Part shown: one piece after another, positions 42,501 through 54,016 of the stretch
Position numbering within the stretch: the first letter of the stretch is position 1
Layout of the letters: each line of letters begins with the position of its first letter
From: Turritopsis dohrnii
Lineage: Eukaryota > Cnidaria > Hydrozoa > Anthoathecata > Oceaniidae
Assembly: GCA_027922465.2 (NCBI GenBank)
Contig: BQMF02000792.1
Span: 1-64,000, forward strand
Length of the DNA stretch: 64,000 bases
Direction: 5' to 3'
The notes under the pieces: generated by a model
What the model saw: the letters and a program-made list of their open reading frames with translations, nothing else
What the model was told of the DNA's origin: nothing
The model's database searches: none
Translations under genes and position numbers: made by a program

Positions 42501-45500
42501 GGAAAAATCGGTGGACGGAAGGCTAAATGCAATAAAATACTACATTTAAAGCAAACGTCAAAAAGTACAAATAGAAGTCAGGTTGTGACGTCATATTCAG
42601 CTTGAAAACTTTCAAAACCTTACAACTTCTTCAATATTCATCCAAACGAGCTCAAATTTTCACAAGATGTTTCATTTAAAAATATTTTCGATTTTTGTTA
42701 TTCTTTAAAAAAGTGTTTGAAGTTTTTTGCTTTGCTATACATAATAAATAACACTGTTTTAAGAAATAAAACTTTATGACAAAATTCAGTTCAAACCATA
42801 AATAACGTTTAACATCTCATTTTATCTGAAGCCTTGTTTTGATATCTTATTTTCTTTCACTTTTGCAAGACTCATTTTCGCCACAGTACGCCCCATGTTG
42901 ATAACAGCTTAGGGTAAAAGATAATTATTTTGAAGACTAAAATTTCCCACTGACTGTTAAAGTAGGCATAAAATTTTATGACGTTTAATTTATAGACCAG
43001 TCAGTATTTTGGTAAAAGAAGATGTACACAATCAATATGATGACTTTCTACACACTTTTTTAAAAATACTAAGTGACTTAAGGTTACAGTACTTGCATCA
43101 ACTTGTTCAAATTTCTCTATAGTCCCTATAGTACCTATAAACCCTATAGTCCCTATAGTCCCTATAGTACCTATAGTACCTATAGTCCCTATAGTCCCTA
43201 TAGTACCTATAGTCCCTATAGTCCCTATAGTATCTATAGTACAGAAATAACAGTGGGCACATTCGTGAATTTTGAACATATCTTAGAAAGTCTCAATGAG
43301 CTAAATTTTTGAATAGGCACCAAAATAATTTTCTGTCACTCACAATGGTGAAGGTAGGATCAATTGTTGGAAAATTCCGTAAATCAATCAAATTTCTTGT
43401 TGTCTAGTAGTGTCCACTTTGAGAGAAATTGCACGCTTCATTGAAAACCAAATTTTTAAAAGAAATTTTACCTGTCATTGTGGTATATGAATCTGTTGAT
43501 TGTTCATGTTTAACTAATTCTTCCAAATCTGAAAAAAAAACATTCACAAATGAAAATTTTAACAGAAATTTTGTCTGCAAAGGTATTTACAGTAAAAGCA
43601 GTTATTAAACTTTGAATTATTGAAGTGAAGTAGCAGTTTAGTTGACATTTTACAATCTGGAGAAACCATTTTAGAAAACTTGATAAATTGCAATGTAAGA
43701 AGGCATAGGAATTTTCAAAGGTGTCAATTCATAATATCTGGTTATTTTACAATAAAAAATTGATCTTATTCCTATGAAATACTAACAACAGAATTTCAGT
43801 TATTTTCAATTCAAAGTATCCCTTGTTGTTAATAATGCATTAAGCTTCAATTTTAGTTAATGATAAGCAACTTCATCCAATGCAGTTTCTAGTTTGAATC
43901 TTTCCTTTTCATAATTTCTCATAGGTGACCAGTTCCTTTTGGCTTTTACACATTGTTTTTTATTAAACAATTTATGGTATATCTATGGTTTCTGGTTTTT
44001 CATAATCAAACTTTATGAATCCTCTCAACACAAATGGGATCTGTGTAACATAAGCTAACAAAGTTTAAAATTGAAGATGTAAATTTTCAATGGATGTAGT
44101 TTAGATCTATCTATATACTAATAGCAAGTGTCCATCCACTTTTGATTTTAAAGAATGACTATTTTAATTAAGTTTTACAGTCAAGTTCTTATCATTGAGC
44201 ATGTAAAACCACGCAGAGAGGTGACATTTACTTATTCAGGGAAACCCTTACATACATATGTTTCGATTGCAAAACATCATTTTGATTGGCTAACTTTCAT
44301 TTTATATTTCATTTTATATATACATATAAGAATAAATAAATAAATAAATAGCTCTACGAACGCATTGAGCACTATTTTTGACCAAAACAAATCAATATAT
44401 CAATATATTTCATTTTATGCAGGACAAACATTGGTAGCAGTTTGTAACTGAAGTTTTATCCTATTAAAATATTATGATGTTATTATTATTATAGATAACA
44501 AGCCATATAAAATATTTAGAGCTTATTCGGTGTAAAAATGCAAAACAGTAGTAGCATTTCAAGCAACGAGCATCTTGTGTAAAACCTTTTTACGGGTTTT
44601 AATCAAAACTGTTGCTGAGAAAAAAAGAGCTTTACATTCCTGAACATGCAACTACCACTACTGGGTTCGTTTGTTAGCAAGTTTTCATTTATGTTTTGAT
44701 AAGCAGAATAAACAATTCATACAAGAGTGCATAAATTGAAGAAAAAGATCTATTAATGTATGTTACTAGTAAACCGGGTAAAATTTTAAGTTTAACTTCG
44801 AAAAGGACGCGTCAAATTTGCCTATTCCGTGTGTGAACTCCCATGACGAAAATTTCAACTTGGGAATTGGAAACAGAAAATGTACCGATGTTGTAGAGCT
44901 AAAAAAACTGATCAAAAAAGTGTATGGGATCGTCTCGCTATGATCAACCTTTAGAGAGATATTGCCGATCAAAGATTGTGATGATGTCTTAGCCCCACCA
45001 CCCAAAAATTATTCCGGCCTAAAACTTTTGTCACCCCATCACCTGTATTGCCGACCCAAAAAAACGTCAGTTATCCCCATTGGTTCTCGAGATACTTCCC
45101 CAAAACCTCACATTCAATTTGGGATGCAATGCAATGATTACCCCATGATCATACAAAAACTGACGTCATGATACATATACATTAGATTTTATTAAAAACA
45201 AGTGCAAGGAAATGGTTTTCATTTAATTGAAAAACAAAAACACATTAACTGAGTTGAAGAAAGATATGGTTTACAGTAATGGTAGTTGTATATTCAGCAA
45301 TGCAAAGCTCTTTTTTTCTCAGCAACAGCCTTGATTAAAACCCATAAAAAAGTTTTACACAGGATGCTCGTTGCTTGAAATGCTACTACTGTTTTGCATC
45401 ATTGCACCGAATAAGCTCTAAAGATTTTGATACTTCGAATTTGATACTTTTTTCCGACCTGTTCCTTACTACAAGAACGCAGTGGGGGCAGGAAAGGACA

Positions 45501-48062
45501 AAATAACAACTATGGCTCAGTTGGCCAACTAAAGGTTGCGTGAAATCTGGATTTTCATTTGACAAAATTCGAGCGAGAGTGAGTTGAATTCGTGAACAGT
45601 GCGTAAATGAGCATGCATGATAGACGGAAAGAATATCTGTTACTTTTGTTAGTTTTCTTTCAATTAATTCTATCAATACAACGTATATAGTTGCGATTCA
45701 ATAGACCTGTCCCGACATTTTTTCAAATGTCAGAGTTTTACCAAACTGTAATAATCAGTTCAACCAACAAGAAATACGTAACCAGGCATCTTCCAAACTT
45801 GACTAAAAAATGATAACATTCCGTTTTATGTTGGAACTTTATAAGTCCATTGACAAAATTCATTTTAAAAAATGGGTCACATGTTCTTTAAATGAATAAT
45901 CACTGAAGATATCTTTGAATCAGTGTTTCCTGATAGCATTACTTTTTAACCACTATGACTAGAAATACCAACACTTCATATTGACATTCGTTATTCTCGT
46001 CTTTAGTTCTGGAGTTCCATTGTTCCAAGTATACTGGATATTCAACGATTATAATAGTCCCCTCAATTAATACAGTGATATTGATAACACTTGGCAATGC
46101 CTTGTACACCTCAAATAGTAAAACCAAATAAATAAAAATAATTATAAAATAAAATAAATTAAAATTAAAAATAAATTTCTCTTTCACAAAATGATACCAG
46201 GATCTAATCTAAAAAGGCAGGGCAGCATCCCACGGAAGGGAAAAGAGCACATTATGATTCGTTGGGTTAAACCCGTATTCAGTGTACTGAATGTCTTTAC
46301 AAGCCTTGATCTGAATTTAAGAAATTTTCAAAAATGTCAACAAACAATATTCTCATCTACAAATGTTCTACTTACAATAATCTTGAAGGGAAAGAGGTAA
46401 AGAAACCTCAAAGCATTCTTTCTGAATCTTCTCCAGCAATTCATCATAAAGTATTGCCAAGTCTGCACTTTCATTAATAAAACTTTACATCTTCAAAAGA
46501 ACGTATACTCACCACCATGTTTGCAAGATAGAAAAGAGCTTTCATCACTACCAGCACATGTTCAAAATTATGCAAGAAGGGGGCATAAAAAAGGTAGTCG
46601 CTCACTGTTTTTGTGGATAATTGGAAATAAAGTTACCCCTTAACTCAAAAAATTAAGCTTTAAATCAGAAATACTCTGCATACTTTCCTCTGAAAAAAAT
46701 TAGAGTGATTCTGTCTTTTACTACAGTGACTAACCCGACTAACTTACCGAAGGGGGTAGTAAAAGCATGATTTAACAAGTAAAATACTGTATCTCACATG
46801 CTTCTATGCACCTGTCATAAAATTCGAATACCAACTTCATGAAATCGAAGACTTACTTCTGCGAAGCGCTTTCTTTGCTAGCATCGAATGGGAGCTACAT
46901 TGGCAAAAGCTATAAATTTTACATTCATGTATGGCGTTCACGGCTTTTCTTCGCAAACAGAAAGGTAGTTAGCAGGAGGGAAATCGTTTGGCTTGTCCGG
47001 TAATTTAGAATTACTGAACCATAAAAAAACCTTTTTAGCAAAAAAGAGGTTAGTCTTTGCGACTAACACGACATACCCTAAATCCACCACTGGCATGTCA
47101 TCATCTTATTATAATAATCCGCGTTGTGCATACCACTTTTATTTTAGAGAGTGATATATTTGTTTAATTTTTACGGTCATCGTCCTCTTATGTGCGCGTA
47201 AAACCACGTAGAGGCGAGAGACACTTTTTTCACGATCATTCCAAAAGCACGTGGCATCATTTGACGTCAGTTTTTTATGATCACGGGGAATCATTGCATT
47301 GCATCCCCTATCGAACGCGACGTTTTTGGGGAAATATCTCAAGAACCAATAGGTATAACTGACGTTTTTTGGGGTCAGCGATACGGGTGATGGGGTGACA
47401 CATCATTTGGGCCTAAATTTTATTTGGTACTGCGGATATGACGTCATCGAAATCTTTGATCAGCGATATCTCTGCAACGGTTGGTCGTAGCGAAACGATC
47501 CCATACACTTTTTTGATCAGCTTTTCGAGCTCTACAACATGGGTACACTTTTGAGTTGCGATTCTATGATTTATTTTTTCATCACGGGGTACGTACACGG
47601 GAATGGTGGATTTGACCTAATGTTTTCAAAGTTAAGTTCGGTAAAAAGGTTTTACCCGGGATACTAGTAATAATAATAACATGAGAATATTTTTTACTAG
47701 GATAAAACTTCTGTTACAAACTGCTATCAATGTTTGTCCTACATAAAATAAAATATGAAACAAACATTAGGTATACATTAGTAAAAGTTAAAACATATTA
47801 AAATATCAATATGTACTAAAATTCTAGACAAAATCAAAGCTTCCAAAGTTTGCCGGATTTAGAGTCAGACGTCTGAGTGGACTTGGAAAAAGGGCTTAAA
47901 CAAAGGCTAGCAGATTCCATATATCCTGATGATTAGTGACTTTCAGAGAAATTTAAAAAAAAACAACTTACCCTTCATAAATTCAATTAGCTTAGATTGT
48001 GGCACATTTACATAACCAAGTTCATACAGTTTCTGCCTAACCTCCTCTTCAGTAAACTCCAT
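36575..48062 (-). CDS. HYLS1: HYLS1 homologue (centriole/ciliogenesis protein), 8 exons
   Basis: Rebuilt exons on the minus strand: 48062-47972, 43528-43472, 40753-40650, 40573-40377, 40275-39991, 39875-39794, 36792-36763, 36676-36575. Every junction is GT..AG with matching phase; total 948 nt, 315 aa (human about 299). Diagnostic blocks: the N-terminal MEFTEEEVRQKLYELGYVNV with VPQSKLIEFM; PAFIRPSTSHPHTKRLRKCD leading into the HYLS1 box DPVSRFHQFKEEW; VPGESKRSSLRWNVREQM; and the C-terminal NKYVVPTEKKRQTLRWQVRS. HYLS1 binds SAS-4/CPAP at the centriole outer wall and is needed for cilium assembly. Introns 1 (4.4 kb), 2 (2.7 kb) and 6 (3.0 kb) are filled with repeats. The start is the first ATG and fits the family N-terminus. 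Confidence 0.9.
36876..37052 (+). repeat. Repeat R1, copy left of the Helitron pair
   Basis: Contains GCACAATGAATCAATTCCTG, a TGTCCAAAATGA segment, TTGTTTAACAAGTTTCTCTT and TTTTTAAGATGTTAAA. It aligns along its length with 39076-39270 and, in its core, with 5352-5440. It ends 15 bp before the first Helitron. Confidence 0.8.
37068..38089 (+). mobile_element. Non-autonomous Helitron, unit 1 of a tandem pair
   Basis: Starts TCTATATATTAATAGCCG after an A. Its 3' end has a GC-rich hairpin, GGCGGCG-AGCGA-CGCCGCC (38060-38078), and 11 bases later terminates in CTAG. The 5' TC, 3' hairpin and CTRR are the defining ends of Helitrons, which transpose by rolling circle without target duplication. At 1022 bp there is no Rep-helicase gene. 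It lies in intron 6 of HYLS1. Confidence 0.88.
38090..39062 (+). mobile_element. Non-autonomous Helitron, unit 2, 3'-truncated
   Basis: A second copy begins on the base after unit 1 ends (CTAG|TCTATATATTAATAGCCG) with no host nucleotide between. It follows unit 1 for about 970 bp and stops at GAACATGGGCG, so it lacks the hairpin and CTAG. Divergence from unit 1 is a few percent with small indels. Confidence 0.88.
39076..39270 (+). repeat. Repeat R1, copy right of the Helitron pair
   Basis: Direct repeat of 36876-37052, sharing GCACAATGAATTGAAAGGAA-like sequence, TTGTTTAACAAGTTTCTCTT and AGCATTTCATAATTCTCT. A partial inverted copy follows at about 39655-39735 (CAACTTTTTGAG, TTTTGGACACAGGAATC). 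Confidence 0.8.
41275..42025. mobile_element. MITE with GCMGCATTCACATT ends
   Basis: Left end GCCGCATTCACATTAAAGTA and right end the complement of GCAGCATTCACATTTAAGTA. Subterminal blocks contain recurring CTTACGG and CTTAAG strings. There is no transposase. It lies in intron 2 of HYLS1. The target duplication is unclear, so the superfamily is unassigned. Confidence 0.65.
43116..43241. repeat. 9-bp minisatellite, 14 units
   Basis: Exactly 126 bp of the unit CCTATAGTM (CCTATAGTC or CCTATAGTA with a few variants). Because the unit is a multiple of three it keeps long frames open on both strands (YSPYST and IGT repeats), which are not genes. It is in intron 2 of HYLS1, about 230 bp downstream of exon 2. 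Confidence 0.95.
44110..44470 (+). mobile_element. Helitron 5' end (partial)
   Basis: TCTATATACTAATAGC after an A matches the first 16 bases of the tandem Helitrons at 37068 and 38090 with one change. A nearby GTAAAACCACGCAGAG resembles their internal CACGCAAAATGG. I found no matching 3' hairpin and CTRR, so the right boundary is a guess. Confidence 0.45.
44400..45175 (+). repeat. Intron-1 repeat block, inverted at 47210-47760
   Basis: Shared sequences with the inverted partner include GGACAAACATTG, TTTGTAACTGAAGTTTTATC (one change), CCGGGTAAAA, a GATCAAAAAAGTGTATGGGA stretch with GATCGT, and GACGTCA near the end. The block is interrupted at about 44500-44762 by unrelated sequence that is not in the partner. 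Probably a pair of related mobile elements. Confidence 0.6.
44515..44640 (+). repeat. Inverted repeat partner of 45293-45425
   Basis: TTAGAGCTTATTCGGTG, AGCATTTCAAGCAACGAGCA and TGTTGCTGAGAAAAAAAGAG occur here and, complemented, at 45293-45425, giving about 125-130 bp arms. They enclose the central part of the neighbouring inverted-repeat block, so insertions here are nested. Confidence 0.65.
47210..47760 (-). repeat. Intron-1 repeat block, inverted partner of 44400-45175
   Basis: Minus-strand match to the block at 44400-45175, without the 260-bp interruption seen there. It lies just downstream of HYLS1 exon 1. Confidence 0.6.
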
Positions 48063-48172
48063 GTTGCTTTAATGATAACCGAAAAACGTAGTATAAATAA
48101 TTATTATATCAATTACAAATGGTAGTTGATTGTCAATGATTATCAGGCTTAATATTGCAGTGTACTCTCGTA

Positions 48173-48278
48173 GACCCGTTCTTTAAACCTGCAATTTGAA
48201 AAAAACAAAAAGATATCAGTTCCTGCAAGGAACATGTCAGAAATCATTTTTAAAAATTGCAGGTTTAAAGAACGGGTC
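48173..48278. mobile_element. 106-bp hairpin MITE upstream of HYLS1
   Basis: GACCCGTTCTTTAAACCTGC plus AATTT at the left is repeated as a perfect 25-bp complement at the right (48254-48278). The loop is 56 bp. It lies 111 bp upstream of the HYLS1 start codon and could be transcribed in its 5' UTR or sit in its promoter. Confidence 0.75.
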
Positions 48279-49003
48279 AAAGTTATGGGAATGAACTGCA
48301 ATAAAGCCTATTATCATTCTCATTATCATTATGCACACTCTTAAGAACAGATGGTCTCGGGTGGAATTTTATTGAAAAACATTTTAATGGAGAATGAATT
48401 AAGAGCCAATTTCTGAGAAATTCAGGCAAAGTGAACACAATCTGAGGATACAGTATTTCACTTTCTCTTAGCATTCTACCTTCTACTGCTGCCATTATGG
48501 GCTATTTTTTAAAGCACTTTTTTAGCAAATGTTGGTTTTTGAACAGCTACTCAGCCCCAGGCCCTTACTTTCAAATATATGTTTTCCATGAAATGAAAGT
48601 AGGCTCAAATGACTTTCAAATAGCATAGAAAAAATATGTGCAAGTGGACGGCCATTATTCAGGCTCAAATTTCGGCAAATCCGTTAGTTTTTGTGGTTTT
48701 AGACCATTGATTCCAGACAACAAAAAGTTCGAAAGCACTGATTTTTGGATTTTGTTTACAATTCCAAAGGCCACTGCACGGCACCTTTTACTCACAGGAT
48801 CAGGGTTTGGCTAAGTGTTAGGGAGTGTGACATCAAAGGAAATAGCACTACCTTTGAGTGGATAAAGAATTTCTTTTACAAAATGAAACCTTTGTGTGGT
48901 GTTAAAAAATGTGATTTGAAATTTGTTGCTGCTTTAAAGGAAAAAAGATGGCCTTAAAATTTTTATAATGTCTATCCAAGTTGGAGAGCTTTTAATAATG
49001 GTA

Positions 49004-49543
49004 CCTTCAACCAGGGCGACTTTGACAATTGGGGTGACTTTGAGTTTTACTAATGTAATTTTTATTTGTTTTTATCTCTATTTACTTTGTTTTCTTTGTT
49101 TATTTTCCCCTTGCTGCGTGTCTGTTAAGTTAACTAGCGAAAAAATGTTCAGTGGGGCGACTTTGACACTAAACATTTTGTAGATTTAGACAAATATGGC
49201 ACCTCTAATTTGTAATTTGTAATCACAGTGGGGGAGGACACTTCTTACTGAGTATTGAAATATAGGCCATTGTGATTCTTCACGGTCCATTATTCTCTCT
49301 ATGCTCTGTTTCATAAAACATTTTATTCAGTTATACGTGGTGAACTTGGCAAGAGTGCATGTCTATTTTCGTGACAAGAATCTTTGATTACATTTTGATG
49401 TCCGTAATAACAAATGCTGTCCGTAATTTGGCACATAGACGGTAAATGTTATGAAGCGCCCACTATCATCTTGCTGTCTTATCATGAAGCGAAGAAATCC
49501 GAACAAGTAAGGTAGAAACTGTCAAAGTCACCCCGGTTGAGGG
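49004..49543. mobile_element. MITE with CCYTCAACCRGGGYGACTTT ends
   Basis: Left end CCTTCAACCAGGGCGACTTT and right end the complement of CCCTCAACCGGGGTGACTTT, each continuing GACA and flanked by TA. Internal partial repeats (GGGGCGACTTTGACA) lie near 49155. No transposase. TA flanks suggest a Tc1/mariner-type driver. Confidence 0.75.
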
Positions 49544-50477
49544 TAAGAGGGGAAAAAACAGCCACCACAAGAACCATACAGTAACAAATTAAAGTACAGT
49601 GAGGAGGCTGTGTTGTCAAAATTAATAATTGTATAGAGCATACATTCATCATACAAGGGGTGATTTAACATCAGAAAATGCACAAAATTGATTAAACACA
49701 ATTTTAATTCAAAACATTTGAATCAACAAAAAGGAAAGCCATCGAATTTGGATGTATACATGGGTTCTTTGAAAAGAAAATGTTCAAAATTAATAATCAT
49801 ACAGAGACGAAAGTTGATCTAAAAAATAATCGTACATATGTACGAGTACAATAGTTTCTCGCTCGTCTTTTTTTGTTTTCTTGATGTTAAACGACCTGCA
49901 GTTGAACTGCTGATTTTTAAATGCATGAATGGCACGTGTCTCAGTTCAGACCATAGTGTTACGTTGGCTCGAGAAAGCGCCGTCACCATCATAATCTTTT
50001 TCAAAACACTTTTTTTGAGCCGATACCAAAAATAACGTTATAAAATTGCACCACCGCCCATGCGCCTGGGTAAGAAGGCTGCACAAAAAAAAGCGGCAGC
50101 AGAAGTAAAAGTTGTCATCATACGAAAAATACACTGTTTTTATAAAAGAATTCTTTATTTATTTATTTTTTATCTGTATTTCAGCTTTAACCTTGTTTTT
50201 AGATTTTGATATAAGAGTTTGCACTTTCAATTTTAAATAATCTTTTATAAGAATCACGAGGCTCAAATTCGTCAAGATATAAGGATATTTTAAGAATGAA
50301 TGAATGAATGAATATTTATTTGTCAACAAAAGGAATTCCAAGATAAGGTTTTTTAGTTGGCTTAGAGGTATGGAACTTAGTTCCAGGTGACTAAAAGTAG
50401 ATTGGAAAAAATTCCAACAAGTTATGGATTGTTAGGTAATAGAGTGTATTCCGAAGGATTTAGTATTGACTAAGGGT

Positions 50478-51783
50478 TTAGATAAGAGTGCCCATTGACT
50501 TTCCTCTAGTATTAAATTCATGTGATAGCTTAGAAAATTTGATATTACTCTGAATGTGAAGAGGTAACTGATGATTGAGTGCTGAATGTATGAATAATAC
50601 ATTGCAGATTTTGACAAGATCAAAGATAGTAAGAAAACCAAGTTTAGCAAAGAGAGGTTTGGAAGGGGTGACATGAGGAGAGAATGTGATAATACGAGCA
50701 GCAGATTTTTGAAGTAGGAGGATACGTTTAGTGATAAAAGATTCTTGTTGAGCCCAGACCTGGCAACCATAGCATAAGTGAGATGAGAAGATAGCATGAT
50801 AAATAGAAAGAAGAACGAAATGAGCAACAAAGTGTCGGATTTTACAGAGGGCACCATTAGCCCTACGAAGTTTCATGGAAAGAGCATCAGTATGCTTTTT
50901 CCAGTTTAAGTTTTGATCCAAGTGTACTCCAAGATATTTAATATGTTCACTTGGCTGAAGTCTTTTCCCATTAATCTTAGGTTAAAATTTTCTCATTTAA
51001 TCTTAGGTTAAAATTAGATGGTTTACATTTGGATTTGAAAAGAACAAACTCAGTTTTGCTTGTGTTTAGAGATATTTTATTGGCATTGAGCCAACGAACG
51101 AGAAGCTTTAGGTCTATGTTGACCTTCTTGTTGATAGATTTAAGTGAGTGACTAAAGTGAAGAAGATTAGTATCGTCAGCAAAATGGTAAACTTCTGAGA
51201 ATGCAAGGGCTTGGTGAAGATCATTGATACAGAGAAGAAACAAAAGTAGTCCTAAGACCGAACCTTATGGAACCCCATATTTAATTAATTTAAGTGTTGA
51301 ATTCAAGTTTGAAATTTTCACAAACTGTGTTCTATGAGAGAGATAGGTCCTGAACCATCTATTGGCAGTTCCTCTAACACCATAATACGATAGTTTTTGA
51401 CATAGAATTTCATGGTCAACAGTGTCGAATGCTTTCTGTAGATCAACAAATACCCCAACAGCAAACTGACCCTGGTCTAGAGCTGAGCAGATACGTTCAG
51501 TGATGCTTATTAAAGCATGTGAAGTAGAATAGTTTTTGCGGAAGCCAAATTGTCTCTCATACAAGGTGACCTGAGTACATTAATTTTTCGAGAATTTTGT
51601 CAATGTTAGATAGAAGAGATATTGGTCGGTAGTTGGAGACTTCCAGGGGAGATCCCTTTTTGAAAACAGGAGTAACAACAGAGGTTTTTAAAAGAGTAGG
51701 AAAGAAAGGAAAGATTAAAGATTTTATGTAGTGGATGTGAGATTTCAAATTTGAGAAGTTTAAGAATGTTGTTTTCAATACTA
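50478..51783 (-). pseudogene. LINE reverse transcriptase domain, frameshifted
   Basis: In minus-strand order: KTSVVTPVFKKGSPLEVSNY with RPISLLSN, GFRKNYSTSHALI, motif A (VFVDLQKAFDTVDHE), YGVRGTANRWFRTYL, motif C (YHFADDTNLLHFS), then a thumb/C-terminal region (LNWKKHTDALSMKLRRANGA, VQVWAQQ-like CQVWAQQESF, RIITFS). At least three frames are used (about 51778-51557, 51564-51265, 51243-50977, 50921-50478), and about 35 bp near 50985 is partly duplicated (TTAATCTTAGGTTAAAATT twice). The FADD motif is intact, but the ORF is not. Confidence 0.9.
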
Positions 51784-52600
51784 TATATGTGACGGTTTAT
51801 GGGAAAAGGATAACAAGCGAAAAAGCGATTTGAATCGCTTAATCGATTAAGCGATTATTTGAAGCTAAAAAGCGATTCTTTAAAATCGATTTTTAGCTTC
51901 AAATAATCGCTTTTCCGATTCACATGAATCGCTTTTCCGATTCTAATGAATCACTTTTCCGATTCTAATGAATCGCTTTTCCGATTCTAATGAATCGCTT
52001 TTTAGATTCTAATGAATCGCTTTTCCGATTCCAATGAATCGCTTTTCCGATTCTAATGAATCGCTTTTTTAATTCTATATCACTCACTCAAGTGTTGATT
52101 AAAATTCTGATAAACATTTTCCCCCAAGGAATAAACCAAACTATCGATCGAACAACTCAAAAAAGAATTTTAAGGGACGGTTTCTATTGGTAGTAACTTT
52201 AAAACAAACTTTTTTTTCTTTTTTATTAAACTGAATAAGAACCATGTTCTGTTATGTGAACAGCGGTGGAACAACTTAAACATAAAAAAGAATTATAGCA
52301 GACGGTTTCTATTTGTAGCAACTTGAGAACAAACTGTTGTTTATTTTATGTCCTAGTGAATAAGAACCAGGTAACCAGTTCATTATTTAACACGAACGCG
52401 TGCTACCTGTAATTATACATCCGTCACATTGAGTTTTCAAAATAATGCTGAAGTCGCGATAACAACAACATCTTTTGAGAGTGTAGACATCTTTATCAAT
52501 AAAAAAACTTTTTATTTTTATTTGGCAAAATAGCAATTAGATATAATACTCCCAGTTATGTTCCAACCTCGAAAACTGGCGCATGGGAATATGAAAAATA

Positions 52601-54016
52601 CCAGGTGGGTCAAAAAAAACGCACCCAAAATCCTATTTCAAATATCTCAAAAAGTAATGCATCTTTTTGTCTGAAATTTTGTACAAACATTTTCAAAGCT
52701 ATTTTGTAACGTTGTGTAAATTTTCGAAAGAATCGGACCATTTTCTTCAATGATATATTAACTTTGATCTCCTGTGTCAAAAATCGCTTGTTCAAAATTG
52801 ACGTCGGAAATTTATACCTTCGTTGTCTTGCATGGTTATTGATGTTTTTATATTCCTTGTCCTTGCTTTCTCCCTGTTTCTATTTCAAAGGGAGGAAAGC
52901 ACTGCAAGGGCTTCCTTTCTGAAAATGCCACTGCATTGAAAGTTCAACCGTTTGATATTCTTTAACCTTTCGTCTTTTACGGCTCCGGTTCTTTTCGCGT
53001 TAAAATGGTGTTTTCAAGCGAAGAAAAAGCGATAATTAAGAACGATTACTTGGAAAAGCAGTGGACAGCGTATAGAATTTGTAAAGAACATCCGACGAAA
53101 AAGTGGAACAAAGTTTCTGTTCAACGACTTCTAAAAAGATTCCAAGAGTACGGATCAATGGATAGAATGACAGGTTCAGGAAGACCTCGAACTTCAACAA
53201 CACCAGAAAACGAAGAGATTGTCGCAGAGCTCATTTGCTCTCAAGAAGATCATCCTGGTACCCACATGTCTCCGAGGGAGATAGAAAAGCACACAGGCAT
53301 CGATAGATCAGCAATTAGAAGAATGGTTAAGAGAAGAGGTTACAAACAGTTTAAACGGTTAAAGACTCCACGAATGAACGATGGTACAAGATTGAGACGA
53401 ACTGAGAGAGCGGAGTTATTGCAGAACGTTTTGGAAGCAACAAACGTAAGATAGAGAAATGTGTGTGGCAAGATGAGAAGGACTTTACAGTTGAAGTACC
53501 GATCAATCCGCAAAACAGTCGTGTTTATGGTGATGGTCGTAAAGATGACATAAATGATGCACGCCTTTTTCACCAATCAAACAAACAGTCAAAAAAGGTT
53601 ATGGTGTCGGCTTGCATCACTTGGGACGGCGCAACGAAAGCTTTTTTTGTAACAGGAAAAGGAGTGAAAGTTAATGCGACTTCGTATAAGAAACACTTAG
53701 AAAAAGAACTATTGCCTGACATTCAATATTTAGAGTACTTGTTCGATGTTCAATATTTCAATAAGATGGTTCGTTAAGACATCCTAGTTGGAATTTTTTT
53801 GACGTCAAATTTGGCTGGTTTTTGAACAATGTAAAAACTAGTGTATTTACAAAAATCTTCATAACTTTTTCAAAAATGCACGGTTTCCTTTGAAATTTTC
53901 GGATATTTTGCTTATTATATTACCACAACTTATTTTAAAATTTCTGGTTCTAATCTTGACCCAACGATACGCTATAATGAATCAAATTTTGGGTGCGTTT
54001 TTTTTGACCCACCCGG
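52601..54016 (+). mobile_element. Tc1/mariner element nested in foldback B
   Basis: Terminal inverted repeats CCAGGTGGGTCAAAAAAAAC and the complement of CCGGGTGGGTCAAAAAAAAC, continuing into GCACCCAAAAT, with TA on both sides (52599-52600 and 54017-54018). It is 1416 bp with one transposase gene on the plus strand. Confidence 0.93.
53005..53777 (+). pseudogene. Mariner-type transposase, frameshifted and C-terminally truncated
   Basis: The first frame (53005-53454, 149 aa) starts at an ATG (MVFSSEEKAIIKNDYLEKQW) and holds two HTH domains joined by the GRP-rich linker (MTGSGRPRTSTTPENEEIV, HTGIDRSAIRRMVKRRGY). The second frame (53463-53777) holds the first DDE acid (VWQDEKDFTVE) and then SRVYGDGRKDDIN, KVMVSACITWDGATKAFFV and SYKKHLEKELLPDIQ. 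The QQDGA block and the final catalytic acid are absent, and the frame ends in unrelated residues. A frameshift near 53450 and this loss make it inactive. Confidence 0.88.

Noticed and set aside
43001..43312. IGT-repeat and YSPYST-repeat frames on both strands
   Set aside because: Artefact of a 9-bp minisatellite, which keeps frames open.
49838..50035. Possible LINE C-terminal remnant (AVELLIFKCMNGTCL)
   Set aside because: The match is a single short stretch without neighbouring motifs; too weak to annotate.
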